Assembly: GCA_022825185.1 (NCBI GenBank)
Contig: JAJDYK010000319.1
Span: 1-38,367 of the forward strand
DNA: 38,367 nucleotides
Source: Candidatus Latescibacterota bacterium
GTDB taxonomy: Bacteria; Latescibacterota; UBA2968; UBA8231
Direction: 5' to 3'
Shown here: one piece after another, positions 23,263 to 32,038 of the stretch
Layout of the letters: every line of letters starts with the position of its first letter
Position numbering within the stretch: position 1 is the first letter of the stretch
Position numbers and translations under genes: made by a program
Notes under the pieces: model-generated
What the model was told of the DNA's origin: nothing
The model's input: only the letters and a program-made list of their open reading frames with translations
The model's database searches: none

Positions 23263-24291
23263 ATGCGAGCAGGAGATAGAGAAAAAATTGGGCCGCACGG
23301 CTTGGAGGTGACGCGCTTGGGACTGGGCGGCACGACTTTTGGCAATATGTACTCGGTGCTGAGCGAGCAAGAGGGGTTGGACGTGCTAGACGCGGCTTTT
23401 GCGGCTGGGGTGCGCTATTTCGACACTGCGCCGCTGTACGGCTACGGCCTGAGTGAGACGCGCTTGGGGCCGGGGCTGGCGCGCTACAACCGCGACGAGA
23501 TCGTCCTTTCTTCCAAGGTGGGCTATACGCTGGTGGAGCGAAAGCCCGGCGACGAGTACGTCGATTTGTTTGTGGATGCGCCTGAGATGACCAGCTATTT
23601 CGATTACTCGCGCGACGCCGTGCTGCGCTCGATTGAGGGGAGTTTAGAGCGGCTCAACATGGATCGCCTCGATATAGTGCTGATCCACGACCCGGACGAG
23701 GGGAAGAGCATTGAGCCGGATTGGACGCCGGGCGAGCGGGGGTACTTTGATCAAGTGATGGCTGAGACTTATCCCGCGCTCGATGAGTTGCGCCAGCAAA
23801 AGGTGATCAAGGCGCTTGGCTTGGGTATGAACCAGTGGCAGATGCTGGCTGACTTTGCGCGCGCTGGGGACTTCGATGCCTTTTTGCTGGCTGGCCGCTA
23901 TACGCTGCTGGAGCAGGAATCGCTGCGCGAGTTGTTGCCGCTGTGTTCGGAGAAGGGGGTGCGGATCGTGATTGGCGGGCCGTACAATTCGGGGATTTTG
24001 GCTACTGGCGCGGTGGAAGGTGCGTATTACAACTACGCGCCCGCGTCAGAAGATGTGCTGGAGAAGGTACGCCGCATTGAGGCGGTCTGTGCGCGGCACG
24101 AAGTGCCTTTGCCAGCGGCGGCGCTGCAATTTCCCTTTGGACATCCGGCGGTGGCAACCGTCATTCCCGGAGCGCGGACGGTTGCGGAAGTTGCCGCCAA
24201 TGTGGATTGCCTAGAGCGCGCAATCCCCGCCGACTATTGGGCCGAGCTTAAACAGGAAGGGCTGATCGACGCGGAGGCTCCGACGCCTTAG
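23263..24291 (+). CDS. aldo/keto reductase, D-threo-aldose (L-fucose) 1-dehydrogenase-like
   Basis: A 342-residue aldo/keto reductase with VTRLGLGGTTFGNMY, Asp and Tyr in RYFDTAPLYGYGLSE, Lys in LSSKVGY, and His in VLIHDPDE. The long insert after the Lys (VERKPGDEY to YFDYS) and the IGGPYNSGIL and VIPGARTVAEV segments fit the group that oxidises L-fucose, D-arabinose and related aldoses at C1 to lactones. GAGGAGG lies 8 nt before ATG 23263. An earlier in-frame start inside the membrane gene is unlikely. Its last six residues (AEAPTP) are encoded by a 16 bp sequence repeated at 27628. Confidence 0.9.
   Translation: MRAGDREKIGPHGLEVTRLGLGGTTFGNMYSVLSEQEGLDVLDAAFAAGVRYFDTAPLYGYGLSETRLGPGLARYNRDEIVLSSKVGYTLVERKPGDEYVDLFVDAPEMTSYFDYSRDAVLRSIEGSLERLNMDRLDIVLIHDPDEGKSIEPDWTPGERGYFDQVMAETYPALDELRQQKVIKALGLGMNQWQMLADFARAGDFDAFLLAGRYTLLEQESLRELLPLCSEKGVRIVIGGPYNSGILATGAVEGAYYNYAPASEDVLEKVRRIEAVCARHEVPLPAAALQFPFGHPAVATVIPGARTVAEVAANVDCLERAIPADYWAELKQEGLIDAEAPTP
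24274..24289. repeat. 16 bp repeat, copy 1 (end of aldo/keto reductase gene)
   Basis: GAGGCTCCGACGCCTT is identical to 27628-27643 and contains a small hairpin (AGGC/GCCT). Both copies read as the peptide AEAPTP followed by a stop codon. The next bases here (ATCCGCAGATGGACGCAG) resemble another short intergenic repeat of environmental genomes. Confidence 0.5.
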
Positions 24292-24343
24292 ATCCGCAGA
24301 TGGACGCAGAATAGTAGAAGCTTCACACCGAGGAGTAACCACA

Positions 24344-26848
24344 ATGTCCAATTGGCCGATGCTCAAGCACTATGATCGGGACCACCTCGCCAACATTGCC
24401 ATGCCCATTGGCGGCATTGGCACGGGCACAGTTTCCCTAGGCGGACGCGGGGATTTGCGCGACTGGGAACTGATGAACCGCCCGGCCAAGGGATTTGTCC
24501 CAATAAGCGATGGAGGCCGAGGGGGTTGGCCATTTTTTGCCCTGTACGCCAAACCTGCTGGCGGCCCGTCCGTCACCCGTGCGCTCGAAGGGCCGGTGGA
24601 TGTATCCGAATACCAAGGTTCGAGCGGCAGTGTGGCGGCCAATCACGGCTTGCCGCGCTTTGCACAATGTGCGTTTGCCGCGGCCTATCCACTTGCCCAA
24701 GTCCATCTGTCCGATCCACAAGTTCCGGTCGCGGTTTGTCTCGAAGCGTTTAACCCGCTCATTCCCGCCAATGCCGATGACAGCGGCATCCCCATCGCAG
24801 TGCTGCGCTACACGCTCACCAATCGGACCAACAAGCGCGTCGCGGCCTCGGTGTGCGGCTCGCTGCCCAATTTTATTGGCAACGATGGCGTGGAAGAACT
24901 GGCCCAGGCCAATCGCAATCGCTTTCGCAAGGCAACGCACTGTCAGGGCATTTTCATGGACAGCAAAGGGGTTGATCCCGCCGCTATCAGTTATGGCACG
25001 ATGGCCCTGACCACCATGGCCAAAACGGGTATTACCTATCGCACGGCTTGGAAAAAAGCCGGGTGGGGCACGTCGCTGCTCGACTTTTGGGACGACTTTG
25101 CCGCCGATGGCCGGGTGGAAAAGCGCCCTAGCGAAGGGGTTGATATGCCGAGTGCTTCGCTCGCGGTGCGCACCACCATTCTGCCCAAGGCGAGCAAGAC
25201 CATCACCTTCTTGCTGACGTGGCACTTCCCCAATCGGCACACGTGGTCGCCGGGCGACGATCCGCACATTGGCAACTACTATGCGACGCACTATGGCGAT
25301 GCGTGGGACGTGGCCGGCAAAACCGCGCCGAGGCTCAAAAAGCTCGAACAACAGACCGTGCGCTTTGTCTCAGCCTTCGCGGCAAGCGACTTGCCCGAAG
25401 TCGCAAAGGAAGCCGCCCTTTTCAATCTCAGCACCCTGCGGACGCAAACGTGCTTCCGCACTCCCGATGGACGTTTATTTGGCTGGGAGGGATACAACGA
25501 TCACAGCGGCTGCTGCATGGGATCCTGTACGCATGTGTGGAATTACGAACAAAGTACGGCGTTTCTCTTTGGCGATCTAGCCCGCACGATGCGCGACACC
25601 GAATTCAATCACGCCACCGACGACCAAGGGATGATGAACTTTCGCGTCCATCTGCCTCTCAGTCGCGCGCAAGAATTTGGCAAGGCCGCGGCCGACGGTC
25701 AGATGGGCTGTGTTATGAAAGCCTATCGCGACTGGCAGCTTTGCGGCGACGATGCCTTCCTACAATCGATTTGGCCAAAGGTCAAAAAGGCCCTTGAATT
25801 TTGCTGGATCGAAGGGGGATGGGACGGCGATGCCGACGGCGTTATGGAGGGCTGTCAGCACAATACCATGGACGTCGAATACTACGGCCCTAATCCACAA
25901 ATGGGGATCTGGTATCTGGGTGCTTTGCGCGCTGGCGAGGAAATGGCGGCTTATCTGGGGGAATCCGACTTCGCCCAAACCTGCCGTCGGCTCTACGAGA
26001 GTGGACGCGCTTACATCGACGAGCAATTGTTCAATGGCGAATACTACGAGCATCGCATTGAGCCACCCAAAAAAGTGGCCGCAGCGCTGCGGCTGAATAT
26101 GGGCGCGGCGAAACTCTCCGATCCCGATTACCAACTCGGCCGCGGTTGTCTGGTAGATCAGCTCGTTGGCCAGTTTTTCGCTCACGTCTGCGGTTTGGGT
26201 TATCTAACCAAGCGCGCCCACGTGCGCCAAACCCTCAGGAGCATCCGCAAGTACAACCACCGCAAGAAGCTGACGGATCACTTCAACTGCATGCGCTCTT
26301 ATGCCTTGGGCGATGAATCGGCTTTGCTCATGGCGAGCTATCCCCACGAGCGGCCCGACAACCCATTTCCCTATTTCACGGAAGTGATGACTGGGTTTGA
26401 ATACACCGCGGCCATTGGCATGCTCTACGAGGGGCAGCGCAAAAACGGTCTGCAAACCATGCGCGACATTCGCAATCGCTACGATGGGGCCAAACGCAGT
26501 CCCTTTGACGAAGCCGAATGCGGCCATCACTACGCCCGCGCCATGGTTGCGTGGGCCGGGGTGCTGGCGCTGACGGGATTTAATTATTCGGGGGTTACAA
26601 AGTCCATCGCCTTTGCCACAGAGATAGGGACCTTTTTCTGGTCAAATGGCGCTGCTTGGGGCACGGTGCGTATTGACCAACGCCCGTCGGGCTATCGCAT
26701 TGCCTTGGATGTTTTGTATGGGCAGATCAAAATTAAGCACTTTCGGCTGACCGGTGTGGGCGAGCATACCTTTGACCGGGAGCTCGTGCTGCGCGAGAAT
26801 AGCCGACGGACCTTTGTCGTGAGATCGGGAAAGGAGCATACAACATGA
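24344..26848 (+). CDS. GH116-like (GBA2/DUF608) beta-glycosidase
   Basis: An 834-residue protein with no signal peptide, so cytoplasmic. The N-terminal ~330 residues form the beta-sandwich domain, opening with MPIGGIGTGTVSLGGRGDLRDWEL, a hallmark of the GBA2 family. An (alpha/alpha)6 catalytic domain follows. By position, E382 in FGWEGYND should be the nucleophile and D510 in HNTMDVEYYGP the acid/base, corresponding to the E and the DQTYD-type D of characterised GH116 enzymes. The Cys-rich SGCCMGSCTHVWNYEQ (388-402) just after the nucleophile marks a distinct subfamily. Known members hydrolyse beta-glucosides, beta-xylosides or glucosylceramide. GAGGAG precedes the ATG. The gene overlaps the following SDR by 4 nt (ATGA), and lies after the aldose dehydrogenase, so release and oxidation of a sugar is a likely theme. 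Confidence 0.88.
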   Translation: MSNWPMLKHYDRDHLANIAMPIGGIGTGTVSLGGRGDLRDWELMNRPAKGFVPISDGGRGGWPFFALYAKPAGGPSVTRALEGPVDVSEYQGSSGSVAANHGLPRFAQCAFAAAYPLAQVHLSDPQVPVAVCLEAFNPLIPANADDSGIPIAVLRYTLTNRTNKRVAASVCGSLPNFIGNDGVEELAQANRNRFRKATHCQGIFMDSKGVDPAAISYGTMALTTMAKTGITYRTAWKKAGWGTSLLDFWDDFAADGRVEKRPSEGVDMPSASLAVRTTILPKASKTITFLLTWHFPNRHTWSPGDDPHIGNYYATHYGDAWDVAGKTAPRLKKLEQQTVRFVSAFAASDLPEVAKEAALFNLSTLRTQTCFRTPDGRLFGWEGYNDHSGCCMGSCTHVWNYEQSTAFLFGDLARTMRDTEFNHATDDQGMMNFRVHLPLSRAQEFGKAAADGQMGCVMKAYRDWQLCGDDAFLQSIWPKVKKALEFCWIEGGWDGDADGVMEGCQHNTMDVEYYGPNPQMGIWYLGALRAGEEMAAYLGESDFAQTCRRLYESGRAYIDEQLFNGEYYEHRIEPPKKVAAALRLNMGAAKLSDPDYQLGRGCLVDQLVGQFFAHVCGLGYLTKRAHVRQTLRSIRKYNHRKKLTDHFNCMRSYALGDESALLMASYPHERPDNPFPYFTEVMTGFEYTAAIGMLYEGQRKNGLQTMRDIRNRYDGAKRSPFDEAECGHHYARAMVAWAGVLALTGFNYSGVTKSIAFATEIGTFFWSNGAAWGTVRIDQRPSGYRIALDVLYGQIKIKHFRLTGVGEHTFDRELVLRENSRRTFVVRSGKEHTT

Positions 26849-27612
26849 CGCGCTATACCCGAATTGGCCTGACTGGGGCCAACGGCACCATCGGCCGCGT
26901 GCTGCTGGCTGGCTTGGGAACCGAATACGAATTCAAGGCATTCACGCGCCGCCCGGTTGATTTTCCTTCCACTATCGTCAATTTCGACCGCGCCGCAGAA
27001 GTTGAAGGGGCGTTTGAGGGCTTGGAGGCCGTCATTCACTTGGCGGCCGATCCTAGCCCAAGCGCCTCTTGGGAGAGCGTGCGGGATCACAACCTCGAGG
27101 GCATGTACCAGGTGCTGGAAGAGTGTCGCCGATCTGGGGTCAGACGCTTGGTCTTTGCCTCGACCAATCACACCCAACACGGCAATACTATTTTGACCAC
27201 TCCTGAGACTTTGGATCCGTCCAAGTCCATCCGCATGCGTTTGGACGAGCCGCCTAATCCCGACTCCATGTACGCAGTTTCCAAGCTCTTTGGCGAAAAC
27301 ATGGGCAAGCTGTACAGTCAGCGCTACGGCCTCGAATTCGTCGGTCTGCGCATCGGTTGGATTATTGCTAAAGACGATCCGACTACCATGCGCGGCACTC
27401 CGGCCGAGGACTATATGCGAGCCATGTTCCTCAGCCATCGCGACTGCATTGAAGCCCATCGTCGGGCCTTGGAAGTGGACACCCAGTACCTGCTGGCTTA
27501 TGTGGTCAGCGGCAACGGACGGCGCGTCTTTGACTTGGAGGCTACCGGGAAGGGCTTGGGTTATGTGCCGCAAGACGACGCCGAGGATTATTTTCGTCGC
27601 GTGGAAGGGTAG
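26845..27612 (+). CDS. NAD-dependent epimerase/dehydratase-family SDR, uronate dehydrogenase-like
   Basis: A 255-residue extended SDR. The cofactor motif is TGANGTIG (residues 10-17), the catalytic residues are S106 in FASTNH, Y143 and K147 in YAVSK. The STNH segment, PDSMYAVSKLFGE and YGLEFVGLRIGW resemble bacterial uronate dehydrogenase, which oxidises glucuronate or galacturonate to aldarolactone with NAD. Length fits (about 265). It is translationally coupled to the GH116-like gene and ends the cluster. Another sugar-oxidising or epimerising activity cannot be excluded. Confidence 0.88.
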   Translation: MTRYTRIGLTGANGTIGRVLLAGLGTEYEFKAFTRRPVDFPSTIVNFDRAAEVEGAFEGLEAVIHLAADPSPSASWESVRDHNLEGMYQVLEECRRSGVRRLVFASTNHTQHGNTILTTPETLDPSKSIRMRLDEPPNPDSMYAVSKLFGENMGKLYSQRYGLEFVGLRIGWIIAKDDPTTMRGTPAEDYMRAMFLSHRDCIEAHRRALEVDTQYLLAYVVSGNGRRVFDLEATGKGLGYVPQDDAEDYFRRVEG

Positions 27613-27627
27613 AACGCTCTCGCCGCC

Positions 27628-27643
27628 GAGGCTCCGACGCCTT
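27628..27643. repeat. 16 bp repeat, copy 2 (after the epimerase gene)
   Basis: Identical to 24274-24289. Here it lies 16 nt after a stop codon, yet still reads AEAPTP then TGA in an open frame, as if it were the remnant of a gene end or a mobile palindromic unit. Confidence 0.5.
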
Positions 27644-27780
27644 GAGCAGAAGATTTCTTGGACGTATTTTTAAGACTGCTTACCAGCTCCTTGCGCCTAG
27701 GGAAGTAACTCATTTCAACGTCCTCTAAGTTTGCTGGATAATCTTCTAGAGACTTGGGGACTTAACTAGAAAGGAGAGGC

Positions 27781-28773
27781 ATGACCTCTTCCCCTCGCAC
27801 CACAAATTCGTACCTAGAGTTTCTACACCAGAAACTCACCCGGCGCGTAATCCCTTTGCTCATCGTTGCCCTTAGTGTCCTGATGCCGCAGATGGCATCG
27901 GCAGGCGCTTGGACGCTTGGAAAGGGCCACGTATGGAGCAAAATTACCTACATGTCGCTATCGACCAACGAGCACTACGATAATGACGGAAATGTCGGTG
28001 AGATTCCCGCCCGCTATAAATCCCAGCAGGTCTATTTCGACGTTTACTACGGTTTGAATGACCGGATCGACGTCGGCATAAAAATTCCGTATATCAGCAA
28101 TGAGTTTGTAGATGTTAGTCCCGAGCACCCTTTCTATGGGGCACCAGATAAAAAGGACTCGGGCATAGGCGATATACGCGGAGTTGCCAAAATCAACCTC
28201 GTCAACAGCGCGGATTTGGTGGGCACGCTGAAGTTGGGATTCAAAGCACCTATGGGCGAATATCGGGAAGTGCCCGAGGCCCTTTCCATAACTGGCGGTC
28301 AATGGGATTTTGACGTTGTTGCGCAATTTGGTCGGTCTTTTTACCCCGCGCCGGTGTACGCCAATGTCGATCTGGGGTATCGTCTGCGCGGCGAATACAC
28401 AGATTCCAACCCCAGCGACGCCGGCGGAGTTGACCGCACTTACACCCCGGGCGCAGAGTTCGTTTTTAATGCCGAAGCCGGTTATAGCCCGATGGACAAA
28501 CTCCTCGTCGCCCTCAAGTACGAAAGCATCATAGGATCGGAGTACGACACCATCAACAACCCCCCAGCAGGTAGCCAAGTAGAAACGCTCAACCAAAGCG
28601 TTTCTTACCTAGCGCCGACGGTCTTGATTGGTCTCCATCCCAACGTGAGTCTCGAAGCTCAGGCGCGCATGACGGTCAGCGGTAGCCGGTATTTCGCCGG
28701 TTCGACCTATGGGGTAGGGCTTTCTTTTACGGCCGACCTGATCGAGCAGTTGGTTCGTCAGGGGACTCCGTAG
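27781..28773 (+). CDS. outer-membrane beta-barrel protein of unknown function
   Basis: A 330-residue protein with a long signal peptide (cleavage near MASA, residue ~40) and mature sequence made of alternating-residue strands separated by short turns (VWSKITYMSL, QQVYFDVYYGLNDRIDVGIKIPYIS, LVGTLKLGFKAPMG, VYANVDLGYRLRGEY, EFVFNAEAGYSPMDKLLVALKYESI, YGVGLSFTADL). This pattern fits a 10-14-stranded barrel similar to the MetA/phenol-degradation porin-like group, which moves small hydrophobic molecules across the outer membrane. AGGAGAGG precedes the ATG. It stands alone and is followed by a strong terminator. It supports a diderm envelope. The substrate is unknown. Confidence 0.85.
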   Translation: MTSSPRTTNSYLEFLHQKLTRRVIPLLIVALSVLMPQMASAGAWTLGKGHVWSKITYMSLSTNEHYDNDGNVGEIPARYKSQQVYFDVYYGLNDRIDVGIKIPYISNEFVDVSPEHPFYGAPDKKDSGIGDIRGVAKINLVNSADLVGTLKLGFKAPMGEYREVPEALSITGGQWDFDVVAQFGRSFYPAPVYANVDLGYRLRGEYTDSNPSDAGGVDRTYTPGAEFVFNAEAGYSPMDKLLVALKYESIIGSEYDTINNPPAGSQVETLNQSVSYLAPTVLIGLHPNVSLEAQARMTVSGSRYFAGSTYGVGLSFTADLIEQLVRQGTP

Positions 28774-28798
28774 TCTTCTTCTATAGAGTAGAACAAAT

Positions 28799-28839
28799 AG
28801 GGGAAGGGGCTTTTGGGTTCCTTCCCCTGTTTTATTTTT
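28799..28839 (+). terminator. rho-independent terminator of the beta-barrel gene
   Basis: A perfect 9 bp stem, AGGGGAAGG (28799-28807) and CCTTCCCCT (28820-28828), which G-T pairs can lengthen, is followed by GTTTTATTTTT. It lies 26 nt after the stop codon of the outer-membrane gene. Confidence 0.88.
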
Positions 28840-28878
28840 GGTAGGATAATAAAGCTATCCAGACAAGGAGAAATCGAC

Positions 28879-29673
28879 ATGAGTACGCCGGATATTACCT
28901 TGGCCTCGGGCTATGCCATCCCGCAATTGGGGTTGGGCACTTGGATGTTGCGCGGCCAGCAGTGCAAAGACGTGGTCAAAGAGGCCCTCGAACTGGGCTA
29001 TACGCATTTGGATTCGGCTTGGATGTACGAAAATCAGGACGCCATTGGTCAAGTCCTCAAGGAAATCGGGGCCGACCGCGATAGCCTCTTCATCACCTCC
29101 AAGATCTGGCATTCGCACTTGGAGTACGAGGCGACCTTGGAGCAGATGGAGGAGATTCTGCGCGATCTGCAGACTGAATACGTCGATCTCCTGCTCATTC
29201 ACCATCCCGGCCATCAGGGCGTGCCGGTGGAGCGCACCCTGGCCGCTTTTGAAAAGATCTACGAGGCCGGTCAGGCCAAGAGCATTGGCATTAGCAATTT
29301 CAGCATTGAGCAGACCGATCGGGCTAGGGCTGCTACTGGCTTGCCGATCTGCACCAATCAGGTGGAGTACCACCTGCGCCACAACCGCGAAAGGCTGCGA
29401 CGCCATTGCCACGCCCACAACGTGGTGCTGACGGCACACCGCCCGCTGGCCCAGGGCGATCTAGCCCGAGACGAGGTACTTGCACAGGTGGCCGCCGAAC
29501 ACGGAAAAACCCCAGCGCAAGTGGCCTTAAAGTGGCTTTTGCAAAAGGATATGATCGTCATCCCCAAGGCCAGCTCAACGAGCCATTTGCGCGACAATTT
29601 GGATTTGTTCGACTGGCAGCTAGGAGACGAGGAGATGGCGCGTCTCGAAGAGGTAGGGAGCGATCCTGATTAG
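28879..29673 (+). CDS. aldo/keto reductase, 2,5-diketo-D-gluconate reductase-like
   Basis: A 264-residue aldo/keto reductase of the AKR5-like group. It opens ITLASGYAIPQLGLGTWML. The tetrad is Asp and Tyr in THLDSAWMYENQ, Lys in FITSKIW and His in LLIHHP. SIGISNFS, TNQVEYH, TPAQVALKWLLQ and IPKAS are standard for this branch. It should reduce keto-sugars or small aldehydes with NADPH. AAGGAG lies 8 nt before ATG 28879. It is the third, distantly related reductase of the region and converges on the minus-strand membrane gene 15 nt away. Confidence 0.93.
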   Translation: MSTPDITLASGYAIPQLGLGTWMLRGQQCKDVVKEALELGYTHLDSAWMYENQDAIGQVLKEIGADRDSLFITSKIWHSHLEYEATLEQMEEILRDLQTEYVDLLLIHHPGHQGVPVERTLAAFEKIYEAGQAKSIGISNFSIEQTDRARAATGLPICTNQVEYHLRHNRERLRRHCHAHNVVLTAHRPLAQGDLARDEVLAQVAAEHGKTPAQVALKWLLQKDMIVIPKASSTSHLRDNLDLFDWQLGDEEMARLEEVGSDPD

Positions 29674-29688
29674 GTCGCAGCGGTTGGT

Positions 29689-31605
29689 TCAGTAGTAGTA
29701 GAACGCATAAACCAGCGCGGCACCGCCGACGCCGACGCAGGTGCCCAAGATCAGGCCGATGAAAAAGGGCAGCAGGGTGCGATAGAGTCGGATGCCGCCG
29801 TAGCGCAGGGCGAGGAGTTTGATCAGCCAGGCCAAGAAAATCCCGAACCAGTCGATGGAGACGGTGTTGGTCAGGGCGATGCCCAGTCCCACCGGATGCA
29901 AGGGCCAGCCGGCGAAGCGGTACTGGGCCAGTGCGAGCAGCCCGGCGAGACCCGCGCCAATGGCGAGGAACACGGCCACCAGCGGCTCGGCGGGATTGGG
30001 ATTGTTGATCGAATTGGCGACCCAGGACCAATGGTATTGCGGCGACATGACGAAGTACCAGCGGTAGCCGTGGATCAATCCGTGGCGGTAGCCCAGCCAG
30101 ATGTAGCAGACCATGGTGGTTATGAGGCCGACGATCATGGCGGCGGACAAAAAGAACACCAGCTTGCGTCCGCTGATTTTGAGCCGAGCTGGCTCGCAGA
30201 CCTTGAAGGCGTGGGCGAGGGTGCCCATCAAAAAGAGCTGAAGGTCGGCGGTCCAGACCATGCTCAGCCCCATCGCGCTCAGCCCTTGGGCACCAAAAGG
30301 GGCGGTGCCCACGAGATTGGTCAGAATCGGCGGCACGGAGGCTGGAGTGCGCAGGCGGCCGATTCCGGTCTGGGCCAACAGGCGGGCAATGCCGAAGAAA
30401 ATTACCAATGCGACTAGCAGGAAGATGATGCTCCAGATCAGACTCAGGCCGCTGGCCCAGAGGAAGCCAGCCATGTACGTCAGCCCGACAAGCCCGAGCA
30501 GAGCAGCGACGCGCGGTGAGATTGGGCTGTCGGAGTCTGGACCACCGCTGATGATCAGCCGCCACTGGCGACGCAGGAAGTGGCGCGACATCCACAGCGA
30601 GATTCCGACGATGCACGCGAGCGAGCCAATCTGCTGATGGGCGAGCAGCACGTTGGGTGCGTGGGGCTGGGCCGGCAGCGATAGAGAAATGCCTAGCCAG
30701 TTGAGCAGTGCGCCTTCGGCAGCGATGAGTAAGTGGAAAAACCAGACGCTGAACAGCACGTTGAGGCCTACCAGATAGCTCAAGCCCACGACCAGCAGGT
30801 CGGTGTTAAGCCCGTAACTAAGCCCGAATTGACGGATCTCGATGCGGCCACCGGGGATGCCGAAGCCGTGGATGATCTCGATATCCAATACTCGGTCGAG
30901 CATGTTGACGGTCGGCAGCACCCAGGCAATGAGAAATCCCAGCCACAATAGCTTGCTCTTGAGAATGGACGCGGCGGGGTTTTCCAAGCTTTCGAGGAGC
31001 ATGTTGGGGACGGCGGCGAGGGGGTACACCAAGCGCTCTTGGCGCGACCACTGGTGGTGGACCAAGCTAATCAGCGCGATGCTAACTAAGAAGAAGGCCA
31101 GCATGAAAAGTCCCCACCACAACAGCGGCCCGGCCCACAAGGCCCAAGGCACGGGCGCGGCGGCATCCGTGCCTTCAAAAAGCTGGCGGATCGCTTCGAG
31201 ATCGCGGGGGACGGCCCAGTGGGGGATGTGTGGCCAGAGCAGGTCGGACCAGTTGTTTTCTGGAGTGGCGTAGTAAAAGACGCCGGCAAGAAGCGGGATG
31301 AAGTAGCCGCCAAAGCCCATGGAGGGCAACACCACGGCGACCATGAGCGCGGCATAGACCAAGGCAAAATTGGCTGGCGAGAGGCGTAAGAGCGGGTGGA
31401 GCAGGCGCAGCGCGAGGGCGACGACCACAATCCAGAAGATCAGGAAGATGACGCCGACGGTGTTGAAGTGATCGGTCAGCCCTGTGTAGTTGCCATAGAG
31501 AACGTAGGTCCGCACACTGGTAAAGGTCATGCAGACGGTAAAGACTAAGACGAGGATGAAGGAGAAACAGGTGCCGAGGAAGGATGTTGAAGGGGGGCGA
31601 GGCAT
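29689..31605 (-). CDS. large multi-pass membrane protein, DUF6785/DUF6784 type; paralogue of 21306
   Basis: A 638-residue membrane protein with about 14 hydrophobic segments. It shares with the 21306 protein the YYATPENNWSDLL block, VPRDLEAIRQLFEG, HHQWSRQERLVYPLAAVP, RLLAQTGIGRLR, GLSMVWTADLQLFLMGT, and the C-terminal ALRYGGIRLYRTLLPFFIGLILG. Conservation of these blocks at matching positions over the full length shows common descent, though they are diverged enough not to be a recent duplication. Function unknown; a carrier is inferred from topology. No strong ribosome site is seen upstream of the ATG. It is a single-gene unit facing the aldo/keto reductase. Confidence 0.87.
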   Translation of the reverse strand: MPRPPSTSFLGTCFSFILVLVFTVCMTFTSVRTYVLYGNYTGLTDHFNTVGVIFLIFWIVVVALALRLLHPLLRLSPANFALVYAALMVAVVLPSMGFGGYFIPLLAGVFYYATPENNWSDLLWPHIPHWAVPRDLEAIRQLFEGTDAAAPVPWALWAGPLLWWGLFMLAFFLVSIALISLVHHQWSRQERLVYPLAAVPNMLLESLENPAASILKSKLLWLGFLIAWVLPTVNMLDRVLDIEIIHGFGIPGGRIEIRQFGLSYGLNTDLLVVGLSYLVGLNVLFSVWFFHLLIAAEGALLNWLGISLSLPAQPHAPNVLLAHQQIGSLACIVGISLWMSRHFLRRQWRLIISGGPDSDSPISPRVAALLGLVGLTYMAGFLWASGLSLIWSIIFLLVALVIFFGIARLLAQTGIGRLRTPASVPPILTNLVGTAPFGAQGLSAMGLSMVWTADLQLFLMGTLAHAFKVCEPARLKISGRKLVFFLSAAMIVGLITTMVCYIWLGYRHGLIHGYRWYFVMSPQYHWSWVANSINNPNPAEPLVAVFLAIGAGLAGLLALAQYRFAGWPLHPVGLGIALTNTVSIDWFGIFLAWLIKLLALRYGGIRLYRTLLPFFIGLILGTCVGVGGAALVYAFYYY

Positions 31606-31756
31606 AGATGAATTGCGAATTGGAGTGAGAAGAGAAATGGGCTTCTTTATATTTTTATAAATAGAACAGATGAGGGGACGTAGGCAATGAAGTATAGATG
31701 TGGCATTTTGTCCCTAACACGGAACCAAGAAATACTCGACCGGAGGAAAACCCTGT

Positions 31757-32038
31757 ATGCAGTGGCCTGAGATATGCAAAAGCCATCCCGATAAATGGCT
31801 GATTGTTGAGGCGTTAGAAGCTCATACAACCCCGGATTCGCGACGGAATCTCGATCGCTTAACGGTTGTTGAGGAATGTCCCGATGGCAAAGCCGCTATG
31901 AAGCGATATCGGCTCCTTCACCAACAGTATCCCGAACGGGAGTTTTACTTTATCCATACCAGTCGTGACTCACTTGATATTAAGGTGCAACAGTGGTTGG
32001 GAATCCGCGCTTCGCATGCAACTGATACGAAAGTATGA
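31757..32038 (+). CDS. small conserved hypothetical protein paired with retropepsin-like protease
   Basis: A 93-residue soluble protein: KWLIVEALEAHTT, LTVVEECPDGKAAMKRYRLLHQQYPEREFYFIHTSR and KVQQWLGIR. I recognise the pattern from small proteins found next to retropepsin-like genes in cyanobacteria and Firmicutes, but no function is known to me. GGAGG lies 11 nt before the ATG. It overlaps the protease gene by 23 nt, so both are likely made together, perhaps as a substrate or partner of the protease. The 151 bp upstream include an AT-rich inverted repeat (TTTATA/TATAAA near 31645-31660) that may be part of a promoter. Confidence 0.82.
   Translation: MQWPEICKSHPDKWLIVEALEAHTTPDSRRNLDRLTVVEECPDGKAAMKRYRLLHQQYPEREFYFIHTSRDSLDIKVQQWLGIRASHATDTKV

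Noticed and set aside
24437..27573. Minus-strand open frames of about 300 residues opposite the GH116-like and SDR genes
   Set aside because: Shadows of well-supported plus-strand genes; no domain or start signal.
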